The translations under genes were made by a program, and so were the position numbers. A stretch of DNA of 23,028 bases from Thermoplasmatota archaeon (GTDB lineage Archaea > Thermoplasmatota > E2 > DHVEG-1). Below are positions 8,617-16,324 of this stretch, piece after piece; the first letter of the stretch is position 1, and each line of letters begins with the position of its first letter. The notes beneath the pieces were generated by a model. That model was given only the letters and a program-made list of their open reading frames with translations, was not told the DNA's origin and searched no databases. The stretch lies in assembly GCA_018334795.1 (NCBI GenBank), contig JAGXLH010000017.1, positions 1-23,028 on the forward strand, given 5' to 3'.

Positions 8617-8652
8617 CTGATAAAAAAAGGTTATAAGAAATAATTAAAAAAT

Positions 8653-8662
8653 CTTTTATAAG
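8653..8662 (+). promoter_or_regulatory. TATA box for the macro-domain gene
   Basis: CTTTTATAAG centred about 33 bases before the ATG at 8691. Transcription should start at about 8685, so the mRNA is leaderless or nearly so; no Shine-Dalgarno is present, as expected. Confidence 0.6.
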
Positions 8663-8690
8663 TCAGTATTTATTAGATTTCTCCGTAACT

Positions 8691-9224
8691 ATGAAAGAAA
8701 AGAGGGTAGGAAATTCAGTCATTAAACTTGTTAAGGGAGACATCACCAAACAGTCAACCGATGCTATTGTAAATGCAGCAAATACTCGATTAGCTCCGGG
8801 TGGCGGCGTTGCTGGAGCTGTTCATCGAGCAGCAGGACCAAATCTTTGGGAGGAATGTAAAACGTTACATGGTTGTGATACAGGTGAAGCGAAAATAACA
8901 AAGGGGTACAATCTGAAAGCAAAATTTGTGATTCATACTGTTGGACCCGTGTATTCAGGATTAAAAAATGATGAAACTAATCTTGCTTCTTGTTATCAAA
9001 ACAGCCTTGACCTCGTTCTCAACCATAAGTTACAAAGCATCTCATTTCCAGCGATAAGTGCAGGAGCATTTGGATATCCATTGAAAGATGCAGCATGTAT
9101 TGCCTTAGAAACAGTTATTTCGTTTTTACGAAAAAAAGATATTTCTATTTTAGTGCAATTTGTATTGTATGATACTCATACGTTAGCGGTTTTCGAACAA
9201 GTATTCGATGAGATGATCTCTTAA
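8691..9224 (+). CDS. Macro-domain ADP-ribose-binding protein
   Basis: A 177-residue single macro domain. Conserved blocks are VKGDITKQSTDAIVNAAN (the Asp and Asn that hold adenosine and ribose), GGGVAGAVHRAAGP (the phosphate loop), CDTGEAKITKGYNLKAK with VIHTVGPVY, and PAISAGAFGYP. Macro domains bind ADP-ribose, and many remove ADP-ribose, its acetyl ester or its 1''-phosphate. In YmdB/MacroD enzymes the loop reads GGGVDG with a catalytic Asp; here it is Ala, so hydrolysis by that route is doubtful while binding should remain. A leaderless start at 8691 is supported by the TATA box. kptA, whose reaction releases an ADP-ribose phosphate, lies 3 kb downstream, which is a possible metabolic link. 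Confidence 0.9.
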   Translation: MKEKRVGNSVIKLVKGDITKQSTDAIVNAANTRLAPGGGVAGAVHRAAGPNLWEECKTLHGCDTGEAKITKGYNLKAKFVIHTVGPVYSGLKNDETNLASCYQNSLDLVLNHKLQSISFPAISAGAFGYPLKDAACIALETVISFLRKKDISILVQFVLYDTHTLAVFEQVFDEMIS

Positions 9225-9265
9225 AATTCTGCATCAGAATGAAATTTTAAAAAAAGGTTTACCAA

Positions 9266-9297
9266 AATTGAATTTCAATTGAGCTCCTAGTTTTTTT
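9266..9297 (+). terminator. Hairpin plus T-tract after the macro-domain gene
   Basis: AATTGA (9266-9271) and TCAATT (9275-9280) form a six-base hairpin with a three-base loop. Ten bases later comes a T-run ending at 9297. A second small hairpin (ATTCTG/CAGAAT) sits right after the stop codon. Confidence 0.45.
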
Positions 9298-9300
9298 ACG

Positions 9301-9332
9301 ATGAGTATTTAAAAAATAAGAATAATACTCAT
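9301..9332 (+). promoter_or_regulatory. Promoter with 9-base inverted repeat before the MgtC-like gene
   Basis: ATGAGTATT (9301-9309) is the exact reverse complement of AATACTCAT (9324-9332), with a 14-base spacer. The TATA-like TATTTAAAAAAT begins inside the left arm and runs through the spacer. A protein bound here would block or position the basal factors, so this is a candidate operator for the gene starting at 9357. Confidence 0.5.
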
Positions 9333-9356
9333 TCTTAAAAAAGGGTGCAGGATACC

Positions 9357-9797
9357 ATGGATATACCATTCACCTGGTTGGACGTTGAACTAATCATTCG
9401 CATTTTAATTTCCGTTGCTCTTGGGGGATTAATTGGTTACGAACGAGAAGTGACCAACAAACCAGCTGGTTTACGAACCCATATTTTTGTGTGCATGGGC
9501 GCATGTCTTTTTACCATTTCTTCATTTTATCTTTTACCTTTAGAGTCCATTGGAGTTATTGATGCCACCCGAATTGCTGCAGGTATTGTTGCCGGCATCA
9601 GTTTCATTGGAGCTGGAAGTATTATTGCAGGGAAAGGTGATGTTCGGGGATTGACCACTGCAGCTTGTCTTTGGGTGGTTGCAGCAATCGGTTTGATGAT
9701 TGGACTTGGTAATTATTTATTACCTATTAGTGCAACCATTATCACCTATTTTGTGCTTCGATTAGGAATCGTTGAAAAAAAGAAGTTAAAGAAATAA
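9357..9797 (+). CDS. MgtC/SapB-family membrane protein
   Basis: A 146-residue protein with the MgtC N-terminal membrane domain: about four to five helices, the LGGLIGYEREVTNKPAGLRT block, VCMGACLF, and GISFIGAGSII followed by VRGLTTAACLWVVAAIGL. The soluble C-terminal domain of longer MgtC proteins is absent, as in many short SapB-type members. MgtC proteins are linked to magnesium limitation and in some bacteria to control of ATP synthase; the role in archaea is not established. The frame opens with GTG at 9345, but the ATG at 9357 fits better: AAGGGTG at 9341-9347 is then a Shine-Dalgarno ten bases upstream. An inverted repeat overlaps its TATA box. The stop codon abuts the stop of the opposite-strand gene with no gap. 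Confidence 0.85.
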   Translation: MDIPFTWLDVELIIRILISVALGGLIGYEREVTNKPAGLRTHIFVCMGACLFTISSFYLLPLESIGVIDATRIAAGIVAGISFIGAGSIIAGKGDVRGLTTAACLWVVAAIGLMIGLGNYLLPISATIITYFVLRLGIVEKKKLKK

Positions 9798-10475
9798 TCA
9801 GTTTTGCTGCTTAGAAAGTAATTGTTCTATTCTATCAAGTTTTTCAAAAAGAACATGACGACTTAACACTGATGCAGCACACTGTTTTAAATCACGGAAA
9901 CTCAACGATCGTTTTGGAAGGATACCTCGTTTGGTGAGATCTTTTATTTCTTTTCCCAGTGCTTTTTCTGAAATAGTTAATTTTTCTGCGACTTCTTTAA
10001 AACGGAAGGATGTTGAAATGAGTTGTAAGAGTATTTTATCTTTTTCTTGTAATTCAACAGTATATGGAAGAAAACCATGCGTTTCAAATACTTCTTCCAC
10101 GCATCTTTTAACGATATGTTCTAATTCCTCTGGTTCTAATAATAAATAGTATTCATTTAATCCTATTACGGTAACATCAAGTTTTTCAGCTGCAATTTTT
10201 GCTGACTCATCACTATACCCTTTGCAGACAAGCATTGGTTTATAGCCTGCTAATTTCGCATTTCCAAATGCTTGCCGGATGGCATTTACATCTCCCAAGC
10301 CAGCTTTAACTTCAACAGCATATGTAGCATCATCATTTTCAGCGATAATATCGATTTCAGCAACTTTTTCCCCATTATCCATAATATCAAAATTGGTGGA
10401 AAGAATTTGATATCCGCAGCTTTCCAGTAATCGAGTTGCTATTCTTTCAGCAGAAAGTCCTTTTACCTTAGACAT
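9798..10475 (-). CDS. PD-(D/E)XK nuclease-like protein with C-terminal HTH region
   Basis: A 225-residue protein. The N-terminal 100 residues look like an archaeal Holliday-junction-resolvase/RecB-like nuclease fold: Glu10 in the first helix, Asp42 in AEIDIIAE and Glu55-x-Lys57 in YAVEVKAG make the E...D...ExK catalytic set. Residues about 150-190 look like a winged or simple helix-turn-helix (FKEVAEKLTISEKALGKEI). A C-terminal helix follows. It could be a structure-specific DNA endonuclease or a DNA-binding regulator that kept a nuclease fold. It is the last gene of a minus-strand set, 25 bases after the radical SAM gene, and ends flush against the MgtC-like gene. Confidence 0.75.
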   Translation of the reverse strand: MSKVKGLSAERIATRLLESCGYQILSTNFDIMDNGEKVAEIDIIAENDDATYAVEVKAGLGDVNAIRQAFGNAKLAGYKPMLVCKGYSDESAKIAAEKLDVTVIGLNEYYLLLEPEELEHIVKRCVEEVFETHGFLPYTVELQEKDKILLQLISTSFRFKEVAEKLTISEKALGKEIKDLTKRGILPKRSLSFRDLKQCAASVLSRHVLFEKLDRIEQLLSKQQN

Positions 10476-10500
10476 CTGTCATCATCATTTCCATCAACTA

Positions 10501-11208
10501 TTAATTTTGAAACATATCAAGTAATCCTTGTTTTTGAAGACGTTTTTTAACATGAGGATACAATTTTAATGGTTCTTCTTCAATCATACTATTTCCAAAA
10601 CCAAGTAATTGTAATCGTTGATACAATGGTTGTTTATCTTTTTTTGGTGAAGCAACAGCAATTGAAAAACTCACCTGCGATTGTTTCAAATGCTGTAATG
10701 ATTGAAGTTGATACTCAAAACCTTTTTCTTTGGCACCAGTCAATAAAGAAAACTCTTCTTTTGTACACCCTTTCAAACACACTCGGACATGAAGATTAGG
10801 AAAACAAGATAGATCCCTTGCATATTCCTTGTCACATCCTATTAACACACCATTAGTTTCAAGGATGAATAAAAATCGAGGATCAAGATGATTTAAAACT
10901 TGTAAAAGATGATCTTTACCAATAGTTGGTTCTCCACCAGAAACACGTAAGTGAGAAAAGCCTTTTTTATCCGCGATATCTTGAAGTTTTTTAACTACTT
11001 CCTCAGAACTATAAAATGATCCTGTTCGTTTTGCATTCCACACACTATGAGATGACCAACAAAACACACATCGAAGATTGCATCCAACGGTATCAGCAGT
11101 GGAAATTCCTCCATAAAAACGAGTGGGACGAAACCGGTAATATTTTTTCTTATGATCTTTTGTAACAATGCGTTTTACCGTTTGGGACAGTTCAATTGGA
11201 TCATACAT
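10501..11208 (-). CDS. Radical SAM protein (PflA/MoaA-like), uncharacterised
   Basis: About 235 residues. The cluster motif GCNLRCVFCW gives Cys43, Cys47 and Cys50 (CX3CX2C), and RVSGGEPTIG is the SAM-contacting GGE motif. ILETNG and the later beta/alpha repeats complete a partial TIM barrel as in activating-enzyme and MoaA-type proteins. There is no extra C-terminal cluster domain. The substrate is unknown; the small size is in the range of pyruvate-formate-lyase-activase-like proteins. The ATG at 11208 is chosen; an in-frame TTG at 11217 would add three residues. An AAGG upstream sits 13 bases before the ATG and 4 before the TTG, so the exact start is open. It lies 21 bases after the DUF72 gene, probably in one operon. 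Confidence 0.85.
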   Translation of the reverse strand: MYDPIELSQTVKRIVTKDHKKKYYRFRPTRFYGGISTADTVGCNLRCVFCWSSHSVWNAKRTGSFYSSEEVVKKLQDIADKKGFSHLRVSGGEPTIGKDHLLQVLNHLDPRFLFILETNGVLIGCDKEYARDLSCFPNLHVRVCLKGCTKEEFSLLTGAKEKGFEYQLQSLQHLKQSQVSFSIAVASPKKDKQPLYQRLQLLGFGNSMIEEEPLKLYPHVKKRLQKQGLLDMFQN

Positions 11209-11229
11209 AAATATCAAAAAACCTTGGAT

Positions 11230-11577
11230 CTAAGAAAGAATTTTTTTTAATTGCTTTGCATTTGAATACATTTCATAATTATTGAACATACAATAAATCG
11301 TATCAAAGGTTTCTGATAACTCAATTAACTTTTCTGCTAAGCTGACTAGTTCTTGCTTTGAATAATCATAATTATAATCATACTCATTTTTGTTTAATCC
11401 ATGCAGTCGAATGTAACAAATTGAATGTGTTGATACTGGTTTCCTTCGCATTATGTCAACAACATGAATCAGATTCAAATCTTCACAGATCTGTTCAAGT
11501 TCAGAAACATGATCATTCCAATTATTTGGTGGTTGGTAAAATCCATATCCGCAGGTTCCAATCCTAATATTTTCCAT
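11230..11577 (-). CDS. DUF72-like protein, strongly shortened
   Basis: A 115-residue protein. The first residues, IRIGTCGYGFYQPP, match the opening strand of DUF72 proteins. From about residue 27 it follows the family's C-terminal half: a CEDLNLIHVVD strand, CYIRLHGLN, a YDYNYDYSKQEL segment and YCMFNNYEMYSNAKQL. DUF72 proteins form a TIM-like barrel of roughly 230-300 residues, so about half of the barrel is missing with the frame intact. It may be a deletion derivative without a full fold, or a short natural variant. It sits between the DUF429 and radical SAM genes with small gaps (27 and 21 bases). Confidence 0.7.
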   Translation of the reverse strand: MENIRIGTCGYGFYQPPNNWNDHVSELEQICEDLNLIHVVDIMRRKPVSTHSICYIRLHGLNKNEYDYNYDYSKQELVSLAEKLIELSETFDTIYCMFNNYEMYSNAKQLKKILS

Positions 11578-11604
11578 ATTATCTTACCCATAAACCAGGA
11601 TGAA

Positions 11605-12135
11605 TCAGAGAGTTTCAAGTGGTATCACTATTGTACCTTGTCCATCTCCAACTTTCTTGGTTTCCCCATAATAATAATATTTTGCTGTTAAACTACACAG
11701 ATATGCATCATACTCATGTTTATTATTAAAAACATTTTGCATGTTTAATCGTTTTATGGATTTTTTGTATTTCTTTTCGTAAAAACCTAAGATTTTAGCA
11801 GTACCTGTTGGAAAAACTTCAATTACGTCATATCCTTGGATTTCTAACCTTTTTGCTATGTTTGTTCCCCGTTGAGCTAACAACTTCATCGAAGGCATGA
11901 TTGGTGGCATCGCTCCATATTTTTTCATTAATCGATCTGCTTTTCTAATAATAATGTCTCCTTTTACTAGCGGAGCATCAATTGCAATAACAAACGGATT
12001 AATTTCTTTAATATTATCAATAATTTCTTCTGTTGAAAAAAGAGTTTTCACTATTATTTTTTGATTATTGATTACACAAAATCCTGTTGGATTTTTCTCT
12101 TTTGCAGCTAAATCAAGTCCAACAAAAGATGATAT
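11605..12135 (-). CDS. DUF429 RNase H-fold predicted nuclease, start probably ATA
   Basis: The conserved frame runs well beyond the nearest GTG at 12051: codons 12120-12080 encode GLDLAAKEKNPTG, the first strand with the catalytic-type Asp of DUF429 RNase H-like proteins. Further blocks are FVIAIDAPL, DVIEVFPTGTAKILGF, HEYDAYLCSLTA and a final IVIP. With the ATA at 12135 the protein has 176 residues, a usual length. No ATG, GTG or TTG lies between the upstream in-frame stop and the GLDLA motif. A strong Shine-Dalgarno GGAGG (12147-12143) lies seven bases before that ATA. The gene may use ATA, or its start was mutated from ATG. It leads the minus-strand set and is divergent from kptA. The substrate is unknown. 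Confidence 0.7.
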   Translation of the reverse strand: MSSFVGLDLAAKEKNPTGFCVINNQKIIVKTLFSTEEIIDNIKEINPFVIAIDAPLVKGDIIIRKADRLMKKYGAMPPIMPSMKLLAQRGTNIAKRLEIQGYDVIEVFPTGTAKILGFYEKKYKKSIKRLNMQNVFNNKHEYDAYLCSLTAKYYYYGETKKVGDGQGTIVIPLETL

Positions 12136-12205
12136 ATAGATTCCTCCAGCATGTTTTTAAAGGATGAGAATACATAAAAAATTAAAAACCTATGGATTCG
12201 ACAAA

Positions 12206-12739
12206 ATGAACAAACAAATGACTGTAAGTAAATTTTTATCTTATTTGTTACGGCATCATCCAGAAGATTTAAGAATGTCAAATGATGGGTTTGTTCCAAT
12301 TTCAGATGTATTATCAAAAATTCAAAACAAATTTCCTGATGTAAACAGAGAATACTTAGAAGACTTAATCGAAAGTGGAAATAAACGATTCCAAATCAAA
12401 AACAATCACATTCGAGCATTATATGGCCATAGCATTCCAGTTACAATTCCATTAGATACAAATTCAGAAATTGACGTATTATATCATGGAACATCAGCAC
12501 GATCAGCAAAAAATATTTTTAAAGAGGGATTAAAACCAAAAGGTCGAAAGAAAGTTCATTTATCTACCTCCAAAAAAGAAGCTGATCGAGTAGGAAAAAG
12601 ACATAGCAAACAGCCAATTATTTTACAAATTGATGTTAAAGAAGCAAGAAAGAACAACATTCATTTTGAAAAAGCTACTGAAAACGTGTATGTTTCTGAC
12701 CATATTCCTCCACAGTTCATATCTATTAACAAGCAATGA
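12206..12739 (+). CDS. kptA: RNA 2'-phosphotransferase KptA/Tpt1
   Basis: 177 residues, the usual length. The N-terminal winged-helix part opens with VSKFLSYLLRHHPEDL, containing the conserved Arg-His pair, and includes GFVPISDVL and IRALYGHSIPV. The C-terminal ADP-ribosyltransferase-like part has LYHGTSARS, VHLSTSKKEADRVGKRH and VYVSDHIPPQFI. KptA/Tpt1 transfers an internal 2'-phosphate from RNA to NAD+, giving ADP-ribose 1'',2''-cyclic phosphate and nicotinamide. In yeast this completes tRNA splicing; the archaeal role is less clear. The frame is open from an ATG at 12164, but the ATG at 12206 matches the family start, and a TATA-like ATTAAAAAC near 12181 predicts a nearly leaderless mRNA there. 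It is divergent from the DUF429 gene and precedes the helicase. Confidence 0.9.
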   Translation: MNKQMTVSKFLSYLLRHHPEDLRMSNDGFVPISDVLSKIQNKFPDVNREYLEDLIESGNKRFQIKNNHIRALYGHSIPVTIPLDTNSEIDVLYHGTSARSAKNIFKEGLKPKGRKKVHLSTSKKEADRVGKRHSKQPIILQIDVKEARKNNIHFEKATENVYVSDHIPPQFISINKQ

Positions 12740-12771
12740 TTTTTTCGCATTATTTCGTTAATTCCATCCAA

Positions 12772-12781
12772 GAATTTATAT
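12772..12781 (+). promoter_or_regulatory. TATA box for the helicase gene
   Basis: AATTTATATG overlaps the first in-frame ATG (12780). A transcript from it would start near 12804, which favours leaderless translation from the ATG at 12810. It could instead be chance AT-rich sequence if the longer form is used. Confidence 0.4.
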
Positions 12782-12809
12782 GATATGCACTCATGAAAAC
12801 GCTGCTATT

Positions 12810-14891
12810 ATGGATAAGGATGACCTTGCAATAATTCAACCCGGCGATATCTCAACAATTTCAACAGTTGAATTCGATAAGGAAACGTATGAACAGTATT
12901 TTTCAGAATTAGTTCAGCTTGAACGAAATGAAGAAATGCGACGTCATGAACAAGAAATAAAAAAACTCTCGGGAAAAGAACGCGAAAAAAGAGGAAGAGC
13001 AATCCTAAATTGTAGCGCACGAAATGATGGAACAGGATATGGTGGAACGTTCTTAGTTAAATTTGTAAGAAAACAAGGAATGCCCGATACTGAAATATCC
13101 GTTGGAGATCTCGTACGAATATCGAAACACAATCCGCTTTCAGATCGAAATCCCTATGGTACTGCAATTGAAAAAACAGGGCATTCCATTTTAATTTCAT
13201 TTAATGAAAAACCAGCAAAGTGGATGTTTCATAAACGAGTTCGTCTGGATTTGTATGTGAATGATGTTACTTTTAAACGAATGCTACAAGCAATAAAATA
13301 TGTGGCTCATGACCAAGTTAAAAATATTGAATTAACCTCCTCATTATTGTCAAAAAGGAAATCACTCACTAAAAATGATAATTCAGAGATTTTTTCATTT
13401 TTTAATACGCGATTAAATCAAAGTCAGAAAGAAACGGTAAAACATTGTTTATCTGCTCCGTTATTTCATCTTATTCATGGACCACCTGGAACAGGTAAAA
13501 CAATTACCTGTGTTGAAGTAATTGAACAAGCGATTAAGAACGATCAAACGATGCTTGCTTGTGCTGATTCAAATACTGCTGTTGATAATCTCGTAGAAAA
13601 GCTGGTGAAACAAAAAAGACGGGTGGTTCGTATTGGTCATCCTGCAAGGGTAAATCCATTGTTAAGAAAACACTCATTAGACTATCTTTTAGAACAAAAT
13701 GACACCTTTCAAAAAGCTCATCAGATAAGACAAAAAGCATACGATCTTAAAGAGAAACAAGATCAGTTCACGTTTCCAAGTGGACAGTGGCGTCGTGGAT
13801 TGAGTAATAGTCAAATTAAAAAATTGGCTTCAAAAAATAAAGGTTCACGTGGGATTTCTTCCAATAAACTTAAGGAGATGGCAACTTCACTTGATTACCA
13901 GGAGAAAATAAATGGGTTATTCACTGAAATTGATGCGTTGGAAAACCAAGCAATCAATGAATTAATTGAATCTGCAGATGTGGTATGTTCCACGAACTCA
14001 TCTGCAGGTGCTGAAATATTAGCAAATCATCGCTTTGATCTTTGCGTTGTGGATGAGGCCACTCAATCCTGTGAACCATCTTGTTTGATTCCGATTGTGA
14101 AAGCAGACAGAATTGTAATGGCCGGTGATCACAAACAATTACCACCAACTATTCTGAACGAAACAGCTGAACAAAAGGGTTTTTCAATTTCATTATTCGA
14201 ACGATTACTTGCATTATATGGGGAAAAAGTGAAATCATTATTGAGCGTGCAATATCGAATGAATGAAAAAATCATGGGGTTTTCTAATAAACAATTTTAC
14301 GATGGTAAATTAAAGGCAGATGAATCGGTAAAATATCATACATTACAAGATTTATTTTCAGAATGGTTTAGTGAAATACAATCAGATTTGAAACCGTTCA
14401 ACGTATTTGACCCAGACCAATCACTTATTTGGATTGATACAAAAAAGAATGAGCTTGGTGAACGATCAAGATTTGGTTCTACTTCAAAAGAAAATGTAGC
14501 TGAAGCAAAATTAATTCAAAAAATTGTGACTCAGTTTATTAGATTAGGACTTGATTCGGAAGATATTGGCGTGATTACTCCGTATTATGATCAAAAAAAA
14601 TTGTTACATTCATTGATTGAATCAGAATATATTGAAGTTGATACCGTAGATGGATTTCAAGGACGGGAAAAAGAACTAGTTCTGGTTTCATTAACCCGAA
14701 GTAATCTAAAAGGAGCTATTGGTTTTTTAAAAGATTTAAGAAGATTGAATGTAAGTATTACTCGTGCTCGACGTAAACTCATCATTGTAGGTGATAGTCA
14801 GACGGTTTGTAGGAATGAAACTTATGAGTCATTTTATGATTTCGTTTCTCAAAACGGAATTATTATTCCAAGTGAACAAGTAAAAAAATAA
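12810..14891 (+). CDS. SF1B helicase, IGHMBP2/UPF1-like
   Basis: 693 residues from this start (703 from the ATG at 12780). The N-terminal 130 residues include the YEQYFSELVQLERNEE helix and KLSGKEREKRGRAILN, the lead-in of archaeal IGHMBP2-type helicases, with an SH3-like beta-barrel after it. Helicase motifs: LNQSQKE (Q motif), GPPGTGKT from Gly224 (Walker A), SNTAVDNL (Ia), VDEATQ with Asp415-Glu416 (Walker B), GDHKQLPPT (III), VQYRMNE (IV), TVDGFQGREKE (V) and NVSITRARRKL (VI). Such enzymes move 5' to 3' on single-stranded RNA or DNA with ATP. An insert of about 90 residues between motifs Ia and II is lysine-rich. It follows kptA by 70 bases and converges on the C45 gene with a 7-base gap. 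Confidence 0.92.
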   Translation: MDKDDLAIIQPGDISTISTVEFDKETYEQYFSELVQLERNEEMRRHEQEIKKLSGKEREKRGRAILNCSARNDGTGYGGTFLVKFVRKQGMPDTEISVGDLVRISKHNPLSDRNPYGTAIEKTGHSILISFNEKPAKWMFHKRVRLDLYVNDVTFKRMLQAIKYVAHDQVKNIELTSSLLSKRKSLTKNDNSEIFSFFNTRLNQSQKETVKHCLSAPLFHLIHGPPGTGKTITCVEVIEQAIKNDQTMLACADSNTAVDNLVEKLVKQKRRVVRIGHPARVNPLLRKHSLDYLLEQNDTFQKAHQIRQKAYDLKEKQDQFTFPSGQWRRGLSNSQIKKLASKNKGSRGISSNKLKEMATSLDYQEKINGLFTEIDALENQAINELIESADVVCSTNSSAGAEILANHRFDLCVVDEATQSCEPSCLIPIVKADRIVMAGDHKQLPPTILNETAEQKGFSISLFERLLALYGEKVKSLLSVQYRMNEKIMGFSNKQFYDGKLKADESVKYHTLQDLFSEWFSEIQSDLKPFNVFDPDQSLIWIDTKKNELGERSRFGSTSKENVAEAKLIQKIVTQFIRLGLDSEDIGVITPYYDQKKLLHSLIESEYIEVDTVDGFQGREKELVLVSLTRSNLKGAIGFLKDLRRLNVSITRARRKLIIVGDSQTVCRNETYESFYDFVSQNGIIIPSEQVKK

Positions 14892-14898
14892 GTGATAA

Positions 14899-16203
14899 TT
14901 AAAGGAAGTCAGCAATATTGTATGAATATGCTGGTTCATCATAAGCAATGGTATCATGACCTGCGAAACACACCATGAAAGCACCACTGGATGGTTGCAC
15001 AATCCACATGTTCCATGCATGATTAAAACTTGTGTCCTCAGCTTTACTAATAATGAATTTGAGTAAGAAATTCGTGTTTCCTTTATATGATTCTCTAAAC
15101 ATGGTCATCAAAGAAGGTAGGGTGTAAGATCCATATTGTTTTTCAAATGCTTTACTAACTGCATTATAACTTTGCCATATTGCAAAAAAGAAATCTTCTC
15201 GTTTTAATAATTTAAAAAACATCTTTAGCGTTGAAGGATTATAGTCTTCTCTTTGGGTTGAAACAATTGTTGGTTCAATAAAAAAATTGGTTCGACGAAC
15301 CATGTCTTCAATGCTCCAAAATGCTGAGATATCCTCAACTGGATGAGTGTCAGATCCAATATAGGTATGATTAGCAGTTGTTTCAACTGCATAACCTTCA
15401 GGTGTTTTTGCATCGGATACAATGTAATTCCATCCAAGTGTCCGATTTGATGTTAGAATATTTATTGCTTCAGTAGCAGTATGTGCATTATCTAGCACCA
15501 TTTGGGTGCGAATCATCCCGGGGATTCCATGAAATGTTTGATCGTTGCTCCAACATACTTGCATTCCAACTGATATTTGTTTCATGTTGAATCCGCCACC
15601 GCCATGCATTGAACCTGCTACTGAAGGTGAAATAGAAGCAATACTATCATCGGGTTCTCTTACTACAAGCATGTGATTTTCATGGACAAAGCGACCACTC
15701 ACAGGATCTTGAACATCCATTGGTAGATCAAAACTCCTTGCATGAAGCAATTCGCCATCTTTTGTGGCATTTCCCCAGCAGCTTAATCCAAAACAGCCCA
15801 TATCTCCATAAATAATCACGGTGTAAGCAGTACAAATATCTTCATAGGATAAATTTGATCCATCAGCTATTCCTTGAATTTCTTCAACATATTTTGGTGG
15901 AATGTATGGTTCCATTGTCCGCCAAATCGATAAGAGCTTTTCATGGTCAGTTGGAGCATTGGCTAAATATGCACGAATGTTCTGCTGAGTTTTTTCTTTG
16001 AGTAAATAACCATGTTGGTATCCCATTTGATAATGAGATCCAGAAACATATAAAATGGTACAATTACCATCTTTAATTAACCATCCGCCATCAAGTAACT
16101 CATCCTCATATGACGTACTGCTTAACGTTGGTTGTATGAATGGTTGTAACAGGATTAAGATGAATATAATTAAAGTTTTTAGTATACTGTGTTGTTTGGT
16201 CAT
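14899..16203 (-). CDS. Secreted C45-type Ntn hydrolase (acyltransferase-like)
   Basis: 434 residues. A basic start and hydrophobic stretch at about 9-29 form a signal peptide. The mature part has GSHYQMGYQHGYLLKEK, typical for the start of C45/phospholipase-B-like proteins, and then GCFGLSCWGNATKDGELLH, where Cys137 aligns with the autoprocessing nucleophile of the family (usual pattern C-x5-W-G). HARSFDLP and GMNMQ-like blocks follow. In this family cleavage before the Cys creates an N-terminal-nucleophile amidase or acyltransferase; substrates range from penicillin precursors to N-acyl amines. The substrate here is unknown. A strong Shine-Dalgarno (GGGGTGAT) is just before the ATG, with a TATA box at 16245-16253. 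Confidence 0.85.
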   Translation of the reverse strand: MTKQHSILKTLIIFILILLQPFIQPTLSSTSYEDELLDGGWLIKDGNCTILYVSGSHYQMGYQHGYLLKEKTQQNIRAYLANAPTDHEKLLSIWRTMEPYIPPKYVEEIQGIADGSNLSYEDICTAYTVIIYGDMGCFGLSCWGNATKDGELLHARSFDLPMDVQDPVSGRFVHENHMLVVREPDDSIASISPSVAGSMHGGGGFNMKQISVGMQVCWSNDQTFHGIPGMIRTQMVLDNAHTATEAINILTSNRTLGWNYIVSDAKTPEGYAVETTANHTYIGSDTHPVEDISAFWSIEDMVRRTNFFIEPTIVSTQREDYNPSTLKMFFKLLKREDFFFAIWQSYNAVSKAFEKQYGSYTLPSLMTMFRESYKGNTNFLLKFIISKAEDTSFNHAWNMWIVQPSSGAFMVCFAGHDTIAYDEPAYSYNIADFL

Positions 16204-16244
16204 AAATCACCCCAAGGTATCTGAAAAAAATAATAGTTCAACCT

Positions 16245-16253
16245 AATTATAAG
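16245..16253 (-). promoter_or_regulatory. TATA box for the C45 hydrolase gene
   Basis: CTTATAATT on the minus strand about 45 bases before the ATG at 16203. Predicted transcription start near 16222; the leader carries GGGGTGAT. Confidence 0.5.
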
Positions 16254-16296
16254 ATTGTGTTTTTACAAAATTAAAGGTAAACAAAAATATTGCAAT

Positions 16297-16316
16297 GAAT
16301 ACTTTCAACCACCCTT
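16297..16316 (+). promoter_or_regulatory. Shared upstream element, copy 1
   Basis: GAATACTTTCAACCACCCTT matches 17630-17649 at 18 of 20 positions. It ends eight bases before a TATA box (16325-16332), the same geometry as copy 2. Candidate activator or repressor site in the divergent region between the C45 gene and the small-RNA candidate. Confidence 0.5.
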
Positions 16317-16324
16317 GTTTTGGG

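Noticed and set aside
8575..8643. 22-codon hydrophobic ORF right after the MFS gene
   Set aside because: It is the translation of the T-tract terminator; no Shine-Dalgarno and composition explained by poly-T runs.
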